Assembly (NCBI RefSeq): GCF_039540195.1
Contig: NZ_BAABEO010000008.1
Location: forward strand, 558,001 to 622,000
Length of the DNA stretch: 64,000 nt
Origin: Zafaria ginkgonis
GTDB taxonomy: Bacteria > Actinomycetota > Actinomycetes > Actinomycetales > Micrococcaceae
Reading direction: 5' to 3'
Both the position numbers and the translations under genes were made by a program. Position 1 is the first letter of the stretch, and each line of letters starts with the position of its first letter. The notes under the pieces were generated by a model. The model had not been told where the DNA came from and made no database searches. It saw only the letters and a program-made list of their open reading frames with translations. Below, piece after piece: positions 7,998 through 16,004 of the stretch.

Positions 7998-9038
7998 GTG
8001 CCGAGCAGCGTTCATCCTTCCCCCCTCCGCGCCGGCGGCGACCCCGGAACGGCCCCGGCGGTCACCTCGGTATGGGTGGCCGAGGGCCCGTACTCGCTGG
8101 AGTCGTCGCTTTCCGTCCTGCAGCGCGGAACCCACGACCCCTGCACGCGGGTGGGCCGCGGCGAGGCGTGGCTGTGCTTTTCCACTGCGGAGGGGCCGGC
8201 GTCGTTGCGGCTGACCCAGTCCTCGGCCAGTCCGGGCACCGCCGAACCGGCGCCCCGCCCCTCCCCCGCAGGCCTCTCCCCCGGACCCCAGGTGCGGATC
8301 CGCGCCTGGGGTCCGGGAGCGCGGGCGGCCGTGGCCGGCGTGCCGCGGCTGCTAGGCGCCGGGGACGACTGGTCAGGCTTCGACGAGCCCGCGTTCCGGG
8401 CCACGCTTCCGCGGGCCGTGGACGAGGCTCGGCGGCGCAACCCGGGGCTGCGCCTGCCCGCCACCGGCCGCGTCTTCGACGCCCTGGTCCCGGCCATCCT
8501 GGAACAGAAGGTCACCGTCATCGAGGCCCGCTACGCCTGGCGCTACCTGGTGCGCCGCTTCGGCTCCCCCGCCCCCGGACCCGTGCCCGAAGGCATGGCG
8601 ATCGCCCCCGACGCGCACGCGCTGCGCCGCGTCCCCAGCTGGGAATGGCACGCCGCGCGAGTGGACGCCAAACGCTCCACGACGATCCTGCGGGCCGCCG
8701 AGGTCGCGGCCGGGCTGGACCGCCTCGGGGCCCAGACGCTCGCGGATGGGGTCTCCGCCAAGCTGCAGACGGTGCCGGGCATCGGTCCGTGGACGGCGGC
8801 GGAGGTGCTCCAGCGCACCCATGGGGACCCGGACTCGGTCTCCGTGGGAGACTTCCACCTCGCCGCGTGGGTGGGGTACGCGCTGACCGGACGCAAAACA
8901 GACGACGCCGGCATGCTGCGCCTGCTCGAGCCGTGGTCGGGGCACCGGCAGCGCTTTGTGCGGATGCTGGGCCTTACCGGCTTCCGCAAGCCGTCGTTCG
9001 GCCCCCGCCTGGCGCCGACCGACCACCGCCGCCGCTGA
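7998..9038 (+). CDS. DNA-3-methyladenine glycosylase II (AlkA-type, HhH-GPD)
   Basis: Base-excision repair enzyme that removes alkylated purines. In the 346 residues the HhH-GPD domain occupies about 155-330, with the hairpin VPGIGPWTAAEV (259-270) and catalytic Asp285 in VGDFHLA, as in AlkA. The N-terminal 130 residues are Pro-rich and poorly defined, with no AraC-type activator or Cys regulatory domain. Start GTG at 7998 is the best candidate after the divergent cbs start, but its ribosome site is weak, so the first 20 residues are uncertain. A thioesterase gene follows 128 bases downstream without clear functional connection. Confidence 0.87.
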   Translation: MPSSVHPSPLRAGGDPGTAPAVTSVWVAEGPYSLESSLSVLQRGTHDPCTRVGRGEAWLCFSTAEGPASLRLTQSSASPGTAEPAPRPSPAGLSPGPQVRIRAWGPGARAAVAGVPRLLGAGDDWSGFDEPAFRATLPRAVDEARRRNPGLRLPATGRVFDALVPAILEQKVTVIEARYAWRYLVRRFGSPAPGPVPEGMAIAPDAHALRRVPSWEWHAARVDAKRSTTILRAAEVAAGLDRLGAQTLADGVSAKLQTVPGIGPWTAAEVLQRTHGDPDSVSVGDFHLAAWVGYALTGRKTDDAGMLRLLEPWSGHRQRFVRMLGLTGFRKPSFGPRLAPTDHRRR

Positions 9039-9166
9039 CGATGCCGCGGGCGCGCGGCGTCACGGCCGCGCGCCCGCCCGCGGTGCTACGTTGGGACCCA
9101 CTTCATACAGGTCCCGACCGCCGGTGCCCGAGCGCACCGGCCCGCCCCGAGGGGAAGAACCACGCC

Positions 9167-10243
9167 ATGTCCCACGAGAACGAGTCCGCCACCGTTCCGT
9201 CCGATACAGTCCCGTCCGCTGCGGTCCAGCCCGCCGGGGCCCTGCACCCCGAGGCCGCGGCCGGAATCCCGGGGCCGGCCTCCAACGTGGTGACGCTGCG
9301 CTTCCTGGCGGCGCCCATGGACCTGGGGCACAGCGGATCGGTCGACGCCGGCACCATCCTCGAGTGGGTGGACAAGGCGGCCTACGCGGCGGCGGTCGGA
9401 TGGGCGAAGGCGTACTGCGTGACCGCATACGTGGGCAACATCCACTTCGCCGCCCCGGTGGAGGTCGGAGACATGGTGGAGGTGGAGGCCCGGATCGTCC
9501 ACACCGGCCGCACCTCCATGCACATCCTGACCACCGTCACCTCGGGCGATCCGCGCACCTTCGGCAGTGTTCCGGCGGTGGCGCGGAGCCAGTGCCTGGT
9601 GATCTTCGTGGCCGTGGGCGACGACGGGAAGCCGGTGCCGGTGCCCGAGTTCGTGCCGGCCACGCCGCTGGAGATCCAGCAGCGTGACTACGCCGTGGCC
9701 CGGATCAAGGTCCGGGAGGAAATCTCCGAGTCGATGAAACGGGTGGCGTACACCAGCGCCGGGACCTCGGAGTCGGTGGTGCTCCGGTTCATGGCCGCGC
9801 CCTCCGACGTGAACTGGGGAGGCAAGGTCCATGGCGGCATCGTCATGGACTGGATCGACGAGGCGGCCTACGTCTGCGCCACGCGCTACTGCGGGCGGGA
9901 CACCGTGGCGGTGTTCTCCGGCGGCGTGCGCTTCTACCGGCCGCTGCTGATCGGGCACCTGGTCGAGGTCGAGGCCCGGCTGGTCTACACCGGCAACAAG
10001 GGCATGCACGTGGCGGTGAACGTGCGCTCCGGGGATCCGAAAACGAAGGAGATGGAGCTGACCACCAACTGCATGACGGTGATGGTCACCCGGGACGAGT
10101 CGGGAACGGCCGTTCCGGTCCAGCCCTGGGTGCCGGTCTCCGACGAGGACCGGGCGCTGCATGCCCACGCCCGCGAACTCATCGAGATCCGCGCCAAGGC
10201 CCCGGGAAACCGGCTGCCGAACCACCTGCTGGGCACGGACTAG
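9167..10243 (+). CDS. Acyl-CoA thioesterase, tandem hotdog domains
   Basis: Hydrolyses acyl-CoA to free acid and CoA in the cytosol. The 358 residues carry two hotdog domains: residues about 40-165 with SGSVDAGTILEWVDKAA, and about 205-340 with WGGKVHGGIVMDWIDEAA. The second has the canonical HGG-D arrangement; the first has Ala in place of the second Gly. Fused double-hotdog thioesterases resemble the ACOT/BFIT group. Start: ATG at 9167 with GAGGGGAAG upstream. It is followed 23 bases later by the stop of a convergent MFS gene. Substrate chain length cannot be read from sequence. Confidence 0.85.
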   Translation: MSHENESATVPSDTVPSAAVQPAGALHPEAAAGIPGPASNVVTLRFLAAPMDLGHSGSVDAGTILEWVDKAAYAAAVGWAKAYCVTAYVGNIHFAAPVEVGDMVEVEARIVHTGRTSMHILTTVTSGDPRTFGSVPAVARSQCLVIFVAVGDDGKPVPVPEFVPATPLEIQQRDYAVARIKVREEISESMKRVAYTSAGTSESVVLRFMAAPSDVNWGGKVHGGIVMDWIDEAAYVCATRYCGRDTVAVFSGGVRFYRPLLIGHLVEVEARLVYTGNKGMHVAVNVRSGDPKTKEMELTTNCMTVMVTRDESGTAVPVQPWVPVSDEDRALHAHARELIEIRAKAPGNRLPNHLLGTD

Positions 10244-10266
10244 GCAGGGCTCGGGCGCCCCTCCGG

Positions 10267-11508
10267 TCAGTCCGCACCGAGCGCGGCGGCCTCCGCGGGC
10301 ACGGTGTGCGGATCTTCCCCGGAGGCCTCGTGCCGGCGCAGCAGCAGCATGCCGGCTGCCACCACGCAACTGGCGGCAGCGATCCAGAACGGCGCGGACA
10401 CGTTCCCGAACCAGACCGCCACGTGCCCAACGAGGATGGCCGACACGGCGCCTCCGAGCCAGCGCAGGAAGTTGTAGCCGGCGCTGTTGACCGTCCGCGG
10501 GGCCGTTCCGGAGCTCATCGCGCTGCCGGTGAACAGGGTGTTCAGCACGCCCGAAACGACGCCGGAGAAGATCACGCCGGCGACGACCACGGCCTTGATG
10601 CCGCTGCCCATGGCCAGCAGGATCGCCGCGTAGACGAGCACCGCCGCGGTGGCGCCGCCGCGCTCGCCCAGCCAGCTGGCGACCTTGGGCGCCAGGAAGA
10701 CACCGGAGAAGGCCACGCACAGGCCCCAGCCGAAGAAGACGAAGCCGATGTAGAAGGCGCCTTCCTCCAGCACGAACGGCGCCCAGGCGATGATGGCGAA
10801 GAAGGCCGCGGTGTAGAAGGCCGAACCGATGGAGGTCAGCAGCAGGTTGCGGTTGCGCAGCGCCAGCAGCGGATCCACGAGCCGGACCGGGGTCCGGTGC
10901 GACCCGTCGTTGTCCTTGCCCAGCAGGGACCCGCACAGGATGACGCCTACGGCCATCAGGATGGCCGTGCCGGCGAACGGCCCGCGCCAGGAAATGCTGC
11001 CCAGCACCGCGCCCAGCAGCGGTCCGACGGCCAGTCCGACGCCGAGCGCCGCTTCGTAGAGCAGGATGGCGCCCTGGTGGCTGCCGGCGGCGGCCCCGAC
11101 GATCACGGACAACGAGGTGGCGATGAAGAAGGCGTTGCCCAGTCCCCAGAGCGCCCGCAGCCAGATCAGGGTCTGGATGTCACCGGCCAGCGCGCACAGT
11201 CCCGCCGCGACCACGATCAGCAGCAGTCCGGTGATCAGGGTGCGCTTGGCGCCGAAGCGGTAGGACATCACTCCGGTGAGCAGCATCGCCACGACCTGCA
11301 CGCCCAGGTAGGAGCCGAAAAGCATGGTGGTTTGGGAGGGGTCGGCTCCCAAGTCCTCGGTGAGGACATTCAGGATCGGATCCACCAGTCCGATGCCCAT
11401 GAAGGCGATGACGGCGGCGAAGGCGGTGACCCAGACCGTCTTGGGCTGGCCGCGCAGCGCCTCGGTCAGTTGGGGATGGGAGTGCTGCCCGACTGCAGCT
11501 TTGCTCAT
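10267..11508 (-). CDS. MFS transporter, efflux type
   Basis: 413-residue permease with twelve predicted membrane segments; the DPILNVLTEDLGA loop and RFGAKRTLITG (motif A position) are typical of DHA1 exporters. The soluble N-terminus (about 25 residues) contains Gln/His. It lies 24 bases behind a MarR gene on the same strand, with GGAGCAACAACC in front of its ATG, so the pair is an operon and the exporter is probably derepressed by the ligand of that MarR protein. The exported substrate is unknown. Confidence 0.87.
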   Translation of the reverse strand: MSKAAVGQHSHPQLTEALRGQPKTVWVTAFAAVIAFMGIGLVDPILNVLTEDLGADPSQTTMLFGSYLGVQVVAMLLTGVMSYRFGAKRTLITGLLLIVVAAGLCALAGDIQTLIWLRALWGLGNAFFIATSLSVIVGAAAGSHQGAILLYEAALGVGLAVGPLLGAVLGSISWRGPFAGTAILMAVGVILCGSLLGKDNDGSHRTPVRLVDPLLALRNRNLLLTSIGSAFYTAAFFAIIAWAPFVLEEGAFYIGFVFFGWGLCVAFSGVFLAPKVASWLGERGGATAAVLVYAAILLAMGSGIKAVVVAGVIFSGVVSGVLNTLFTGSAMSSGTAPRTVNSAGYNFLRWLGGAVSAILVGHVAVWFGNVSAPFWIAAASCVVAAGMLLLRRHEASGEDPHTVPAEAAALGAD

Positions 11509-11532
11509 GGTTGTTGCTCCTTCCAGAGCGGT

Positions 11533-11997
11533 TCAAAGTTCGGTGTCCGCCGGATCCTTCGGGGCGATGTCCAGGGCAACCAGGTGCGCCATGGCCGGCA
11601 CGGCTGCCCGCAGAAGGCGGCGCTCCTCGTCGCTGAGCCTGGCCAGCAGTTCGGCGAACCGGGCATTGCGCTCGGCCACCAGTTCGCTGATCTGGGCGCT
11701 CCCCCGTGCCGTGATTCCCACCAGCACCGCCCTGCGGTCCTGCGGGTCGGCGATGCGTTCCACCAGTCCGAGCTTGACCAGCCGGGCCACCACGCTGGTG
11801 GCGGTGGGCATCCGCACGCCCTCGATGACGGCCAGCTCGCCCATCCGCAGGGCACCCCGGTCCATCAGGGTGGTCAGCACGGATGACTGGGCGGCGCTGA
11901 TGTCCCAGCCGGGGCTGCGCCGGCGGACCATCTGGTACACGCGGGTCAACAGCGGCCGCAGCTGGCGCGAAAGCTCCAAGGATCCATGTGCACTCAT
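11533..11997 (-). CDS. MarR family transcriptional regulator
   Basis: 154-residue winged-helix repressor: recognition region LRMGELAVIEGVRMPTATSV and wing DPQDRRAVLVGITARG, matching the MarR DxRxxxxxxT pattern. It is promoter-proximal in an operon with the MFS exporter. The start codon has no Shine-Dalgarno; TAGAAT ends eight bases before the ATG, so a leaderless mRNA is likely. Two palindromes overlap this promoter (12000-12020), which fits autorepression. An alternative longer reading has different composition and is not preferred. Confidence 0.88.
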   Translation of the reverse strand: MSAHGSLELSRQLRPLLTRVYQMVRRRSPGWDISAAQSSVLTTLMDRGALRMGELAVIEGVRMPTATSVVARLVKLGLVERIADPQDRRAVLVGITARGSAQISELVAERNARFAELLARLSDEERRLLRAAVPAMAHLVALDIAPKDPADTEL

Positions 11998-11999
11998 AC

Positions 12000-12020
12000 T
12001 TAGACATTCTAACTATTAGT
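12000..12020 (-). promoter_or_regulatory. marR promoter with two overlapping palindromes
   Basis: TTAGACATTCTAA (12000-12012, arms TTAGA/TCTAA) and ACTATTAGT (12012-12020, arms ACTA/TAGT) lie directly upstream of the marR start at 11997. On the minus strand the same bases supply a -10 TAGAAT, with TTTTGA 17 bases further upstream as a possible -35. AT-rich palindromes over a promoter are the usual form of a MarR operator. Confidence 0.6.
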
Positions 12021-12720
12021 GATTCAAATCAAAAATGCGCCCGAGCCAGCCCCCTGCCCGGAGCCCTTCCGGGTGCGGGAATGAAACCATCCGGGGCGGG
12101 GTGGAAGAGGTCGCATCATCCATCGGCGCCCGTTTCGCAGGGCGGCGGGAAATTCGCGGCAGGCCTAGGGCACGTGGCGGCAGGCCACGGCAGGATGCAG
12201 CAGGAGCAAGAGGCCGCAGGACGGGACCTGCGGGCTGCCGGCATGGGGTCCTGCGCGGGCGCCTTCGATGGCGGCAATGCGAAGGGGCGGGCCAGAGCCG
12301 AAGGGTCCCCGAGCCAAGGGGGCGCTCCGGGGCCGATCAATCGTGGGCCAGGGCCGGCTCGGCGGCCCTGGCGCCGCACGGCGAGCGCGGAGGCAACGGG
12401 GATGGCGACCTAGCGGCGCCAAGGGACAGGCGGCACTAGGGGACATGGAGACGCTAAAGGACAGGCGGCCCGAGGAAAGGGCGCTCGCTGAATGCGAGGC
12501 TTGGCGGGCACGGCGTGGAGTCCGTGGTCGGAGTGGTCAGGTCTGCCTTGCGGCCAACCACGACAACCGCCAACCGGGACAACCAACAACGAGGACAACC
12601 GCCAACCAGGACAACCAACAAAGAGGACAACCGAAGTGGCGAGGCAAAACGGATTGCCGGCCGCGGCGGCCCGTTCCGCCACGCTTCAGGGGCCGCGGCG
12701 ACCAGTCCGGGCCCCGAGCG
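12021..12720. other. Gene-free 700-bp stretch
   Basis: Between the marR promoter and the trxA stop. Reading frames here lack ribosome sites, have low-complexity Arg/Gly/Pro translations and do not show the usual third-position bias, so no gene is supported. The only ordered structure is the 16-bp tandem repeat at 12562-12633 and a loose repeat of GGACAGGCGGC near 12425 and 12459. It may be decayed sequence. Confidence 0.6.
12562..12633. repeat. Tandem 16-bp repeat, 4.5 copies
   Basis: Units begin at 12562, 12578, 12594, 12610 and 12626 (half). Consensus is GACAACCNNCAACNNG. Units 1 and 3 read GACAACCGCCAACC, units 2 and 4 GACAACCAACAA, so the array also has a 32-bp higher-order period. It is noncoding on both strands. 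Confidence 0.85.
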
Positions 12721-13095
12721 CTACTGGGCGGAGGAGCTCTGCTGCTCTGCGATCTGCGCGTGGACCTCTTCCATGTCAATGCCCTTCACGGCCTCGACGA
12801 GGTCCTCCAACTGCGAGGCACCCAGCGCGCCCGGCTGGGAGAAGACCAGCACCTTGTCGCGGAAGGCCATGAGCGTCGGGATCGAGGTGATGCCGGCGGC
12901 CGCTGCGAGCCCCTGCTCGGCCTCGGTGTCGACCTTGGTGAAGGCAACGTCCGGGAACTTCTCCGAAACCTGCTGGTACACCGGGGCGAACTGGCGGCAC
13001 GGGCCGCACCAGGCCGCCCAGAAATCCACGAAGACGATGCCGTTCTCCTCGATGGTCTGCGCGAACTGGGCTTCAGTGATGTCAATGGTTGCCAT
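12721..13095 (-). CDS. trxA: Thioredoxin
   Basis: Cytosolic dithiol-disulfide carrier reduced by thioredoxin reductase. 124 residues with the WCGPC active site (Cys30, Cys33), VDFWAAWCGPC context and the cis-proline segment SIPTLMAF near residue 72. A short acidic/Ser-rich C-terminal extension (EVHAQIAEQQSSSAQ) goes beyond the usual 105-residue fold. Start: ATG with GGTGGAGCA adjacent. It stands alone, divergent from the unknown gene at 13253. Confidence 0.95.
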   Translation of the reverse strand: MATIDITEAQFAQTIEENGIVFVDFWAAWCGPCRQFAPVYQQVSEKFPDVAFTKVDTEAEQGLAAAAGITSIPTLMAFRDKVLVFSQPGALGASQLEDLVEAVKGIDMEEVHAQIAEQQSSSAQ

Positions 13096-13252
13096 TGCTC
13101 CACCGTAGCGGCTGGGTGGGCCGGGTGTCTCCCCTGTGGGCCCTCTGTGGAGGGCCTGACGGTTATCCACAATCGGGCGCCGGCACCTGTCCCCCGCCGC
13201 GGTGGCGCCCTAGCGTCGGAAGCCCGACGGGCCGTGACGAAAGGACAAGACC

Positions 13253-13666
13253 ATGCCGCGCAGCACCCTGCTCCTGATCATCGAAGGCCGGCCGCTCCGC
13301 GATTCCATCCGCGTGAGCCTTGAGCTGGCGGAGGAATACGAAGGCCTCTATCTGGGGTCGGTGGAGACCCTGAAATCGGAGCCGTTCGCCTTCGGGGAGG
13401 CCGCCCGGATCCAGCAGCGGATCAAGCTGCCGCGTGCGCTGGCGGACCCGGGTTCCAGCGCCACCAGTGCCGGGCCGCTCGATGCCATCTGGGCGGCAGG
13501 GCTGTGGACCACCCCGGGCACCTGCCCGCCCGCTCCTCCGGATTCGAACGGGGCCACGGGCTGGCAGTGGGCGCACTACAACGCGGTCATGGCCGCGGCC
13601 CCGAAGGACCACTTCATCCTGTGGGACCTCTACCTGCGGACCCAGGAGGGCAGGATGGCCGCCTAG
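13253..13666 (+). CDS. Conserved-looking protein of unknown function, 137 aa
   Basis: Not recognised. A soluble protein with no signal peptide or membrane segment. The N-terminal third (residues 1-60) is a plausible compact fold rich in Leu/Ile, the middle (65-95) is Pro/Gly/Ser-rich, and the C-terminus contains the aromatic GWQWAHYNAVMAAAPKDHF. Start: ATG with GAAAGGAC six bases upstream, and codon bias matches its neighbours, so it is probably a real gene. It converges on rtcB with 47 bases between stops. Confidence 0.7.
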   Translation: MPRSTLLLIIEGRPLRDSIRVSLELAEEYEGLYLGSVETLKSEPFAFGEAARIQQRIKLPRALADPGSSATSAGPLDAIWAAGLWTTPGTCPPAPPDSNGATGWQWAHYNAVMAAAPKDHFILWDLYLRTQEGRMAA

Positions 13667-13713
13667 GGCCCCGGCCGGCCGCCCGATTCAGTTGCCCAGT
13701 CCAGGTGGCCAGT

Positions 13714-14880
13714 TCAGTCGCCCTTGACGTTGACCAGCTGGCGCAGCCGGTGCCGGACCCGGACCAAGTCGCGGGAATCCTCCATGACCTGGTCGATCGG
13801 CTTGTAGGCGGCCGGAATCTCATCGACGAACGCGTCCGTGTCCCGGAACTCGATGCCCCGCATCGCGTCGCGGAGCTGCTCGTGCGTAAACGCCTTCCGG
13901 GCAGCGTTGCGCGAGTATTCGCGCCCTGCCCCGTGCGGGGCGGAATTGAGCGACCACTGGTTGCCCAACCCCTCCACCACGTAGGAGGCGGTGCCCATCG
14001 AGCCCGGGATCAGCCCGGCCTCGCCGGCCTCGGTGCGGATGGCGCCCTTGCGGGAAACCCATACCGTTTTCCCGAAATGCGTCTCCTGCTGGGTGAAGTT
14101 GTGGTGGCAGTTGATTCGCTCGGCTTCCCGCACGGGTCCGCCCACCCATTCCTCGAACTGGCGCACCACGCGGTCCATCATCTCCTCGCGGTTAAGCAGC
14201 GCGAAGTGTTGGGCCCAGCGCAGTTCGCGGATGTACGCGTCGAACTCCGCGGTCCCCTCGGTGAGGTACGCCAGGTCAGGGTCGGGCAGGTCGATGCGTT
14301 GCTGGCGCGCCAGCAGCCGGGCCTCGGTGATGTGGTGCTGGGCGATCCGATTGCCGATCCCGCGGGATCCCGAATGCAGAAACAGCCAGACCCTGTTCTC
14401 CTCGTCCAGGCACACCTCGATGAAATGGTTGCCGGAGCCGAGCGTGCCCAGCTGTCGTTCCCAGGTCGCGGAATAGCGGCCCGGCTCGAAGCCGGCGGCC
14501 AGGGCCATCTCGAGCATCTCAAGCACGCGCGGTTCGGCGGTGGCAGCCACCTTGCGGTTGTACCGTCCGGCGGAGAGCGGGATGGCGCGTTCGATGGCTT
14601 CGCGCAGGGGCCGGCGGTCGGGGGGAAGGTCGCTTTCCCGGTACTGGGTGAGCACGGCGATCATTCCGCAGCCGATGTCCACGCCGATGGCCGCCGGAAT
14701 GATGGCCCCAAGCGTGGGGATCACGGACCCGACGGTGGCCCCCAGCCCCAGGTGGGCGTCCGGCATCAGGGCCATGTGCGGGTAGATGAAAGGCAGCGAG
14801 GCCGTCCGCAGGGCCTGCCCACGCGTCTCTTCGCTGAGGATCGACGCCCAATTCAGGAGCCGAGGCGTGATGGTTTCCAC
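13714..14880 (-). CDS. rtcB: RtcB family RNA-splicing ligase
   Basis: GTP- and Mn2+-dependent ligation of RNA ends (2',3'-cyclic phosphate or 3'-phosphate to 5'-OH) in RNA repair. 388 residues against 408 in E. coli. All catalytic residues are visible: Cys71 in GVDIGCGM, His152 in GSGNHF, His169 in LHSGSRG, His260 in NCHHNF, and the guanylylated His316 in APHGAGR. GTG start at 14880. No RtcA cyclase, archease or RtcR activator is adjacent. It is divergent from ppk2, which can regenerate nucleoside triphosphates from polyphosphate; a link through GTP supply is possible but inferred. Confidence 0.92.
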   Translation of the reverse strand: METITPRLLNWASILSEETRGQALRTASLPFIYPHMALMPDAHLGLGATVGSVIPTLGAIIPAAIGVDIGCGMIAVLTQYRESDLPPDRRPLREAIERAIPLSAGRYNRKVAATAEPRVLEMLEMALAAGFEPGRYSATWERQLGTLGSGNHFIEVCLDEENRVWLFLHSGSRGIGNRIAQHHITEARLLARQQRIDLPDPDLAYLTEGTAEFDAYIRELRWAQHFALLNREEMMDRVVRQFEEWVGGPVREAERINCHHNFTQQETHFGKTVWVSRKGAIRTEAGEAGLIPGSMGTASYVVEGLGNQWSLNSAPHGAGREYSRNAARKAFTHEQLRDAMRGIEFRDTDAFVDEIPAAYKPIDQVMEDSRDLVRVRHRLRQLVNVKGD

Positions 14881-15124
14881 GCCTCAAGCTAACAGCACGG
14901 CGAATCCTCCGCCCACCCGTTCGGGTGATCCATCAACTCCTGTTGACCTGACCCCGCCGCGGGCCCACTGTTGAATCACCGGCCTCGAACGCGGGGCAGC
15001 CGATCGTCGTACGCGCTCTTCACAGCGGGTGGTGCCGGCGGATGGGCCACGAGGCGGGGAGCCGCCCAGCTCAGGACGTTCCGGTCAGGACGCTGGGGCC
15101 GGCACTCGGGAAGGGAGGCCCGGC

Positions 15125-15976
15125 GTGGCCAAGAAAGGCAAGAAGGGCAAAAGCAACGGCACGGCGGAAGCCGGTGAACAACAGGCGGACGAACAGGCCG
15201 GGACGAAGCTGGGCCGCAAGGAGTATGAGGCGGAGCTCGCCCGGCTGCAGGGCGAACTGGTGGCCCTGCAGGAGTGGGTAAAGTCCACCGGAGCAAAGAT
15301 CTGCGTCGTGTTCGAGGGCCGCGACACGGCCGGCAAGGGCGGCACGATCAAGCGCCTCGTCGAGCGCGTGAGCCCGCGCGTGTTTCGGGTGGTGGCGCTC
15401 CCCACCCCAACCGAGCGGGAGAAGTCCCAGATGTACCTCCAGCGCTACATGGCGCACTTCCCGGCGGCCGGCGAGGTGGTCATCTTCGACCGCAGTTGGT
15501 ACAACCGCGCAGGCGTCGAGCGCGTGATGGGCTTCTGCACCCCGGACCAGACGGCACAGTTCCTCAGGATGACTCCGCAGGTGGAGAAGGCGATGGTCGA
15601 CTCCGGCATCATCCTGCTCAAGTACTGGCTCGAGGTCAGCGAGGACGAGCAGACGCGCCGGCTTAAGAGCCGCATCAACGATGCGCGCAAGACGTGGAAG
15701 CTGTCGCCGATGGACTTGGATTCCTACAGCCGCTGGTACGACTATTCCCGGGCCAGGGACGCCATGTTCGAGGCGACCGACACCGCGTGGGGCCCGTGGT
15801 ACGTGGCGAACAGCGACGACAAGAAACGCGGCCGCCTCAACATCATCACCCATCTGCTCAGCCAGATTCCCTATGAGCCGTTTCCCGAACCCGCCGTCAA
15901 GCTCCCGAAGCGCCAGAAGGCCGGCGACTACCGCGAGCCGAGGCTGACGGTGCGGCACATCCCGACCCCGTTCTGA
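15125..15976 (+). CDS. ppk2: Polyphosphate kinase 2, class I
   Basis: Transfers phosphate from polyphosphate to nucleoside diphosphates (ADP or GDP to the triphosphate). 283 residues: a Lys-rich N-terminus (1-30), Walker A GRDTAGKGG (65-73), Walker B FDRSWYNR (121-128) and a lid with conserved arginines. Single-domain architecture fits PPK2 class I. Start: GTG at 15125 with GGGAGG seven bases upstream. The P-type ATPase gene starts 28 bases downstream on the same strand, so the two form an operon in which polyphosphate could supply ATP to the pump (inference). Confidence 0.93.
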   Translation: MAKKGKKGKSNGTAEAGEQQADEQAGTKLGRKEYEAELARLQGELVALQEWVKSTGAKICVVFEGRDTAGKGGTIKRLVERVSPRVFRVVALPTPTEREKSQMYLQRYMAHFPAAGEVVIFDRSWYNRAGVERVMGFCTPDQTAQFLRMTPQVEKAMVDSGIILLKYWLEVSEDEQTRRLKSRINDARKTWKLSPMDLDSYSRWYDYSRARDAMFEATDTAWGPWYVANSDDKKRGRLNIITHLLSQIPYEPFPEPAVKLPKRQKAGDYREPRLTVRHIPTPF

Positions 15977-16004
15977 CAGGCGCTCCCGCGACGAGGAGGA
16001 AGTC

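Noticed and set aside
12562..12633. 16-bp tandem array as a CRISPR
   Set aside because: Period too short and there are no unique spacers; no cas genes.
13163..13171. TTATCCACA, a perfect DnaA box in the trxA / 13253 gap
   Set aside because: Only one copy, no cluster and no origin-type genes nearby; expected by chance in a genome of this size.
12268..13323. Frame through the gene-free stretch and trxA
   Set aside because: Antisense to trxA in its second half and low-complexity in the first; no start signal.
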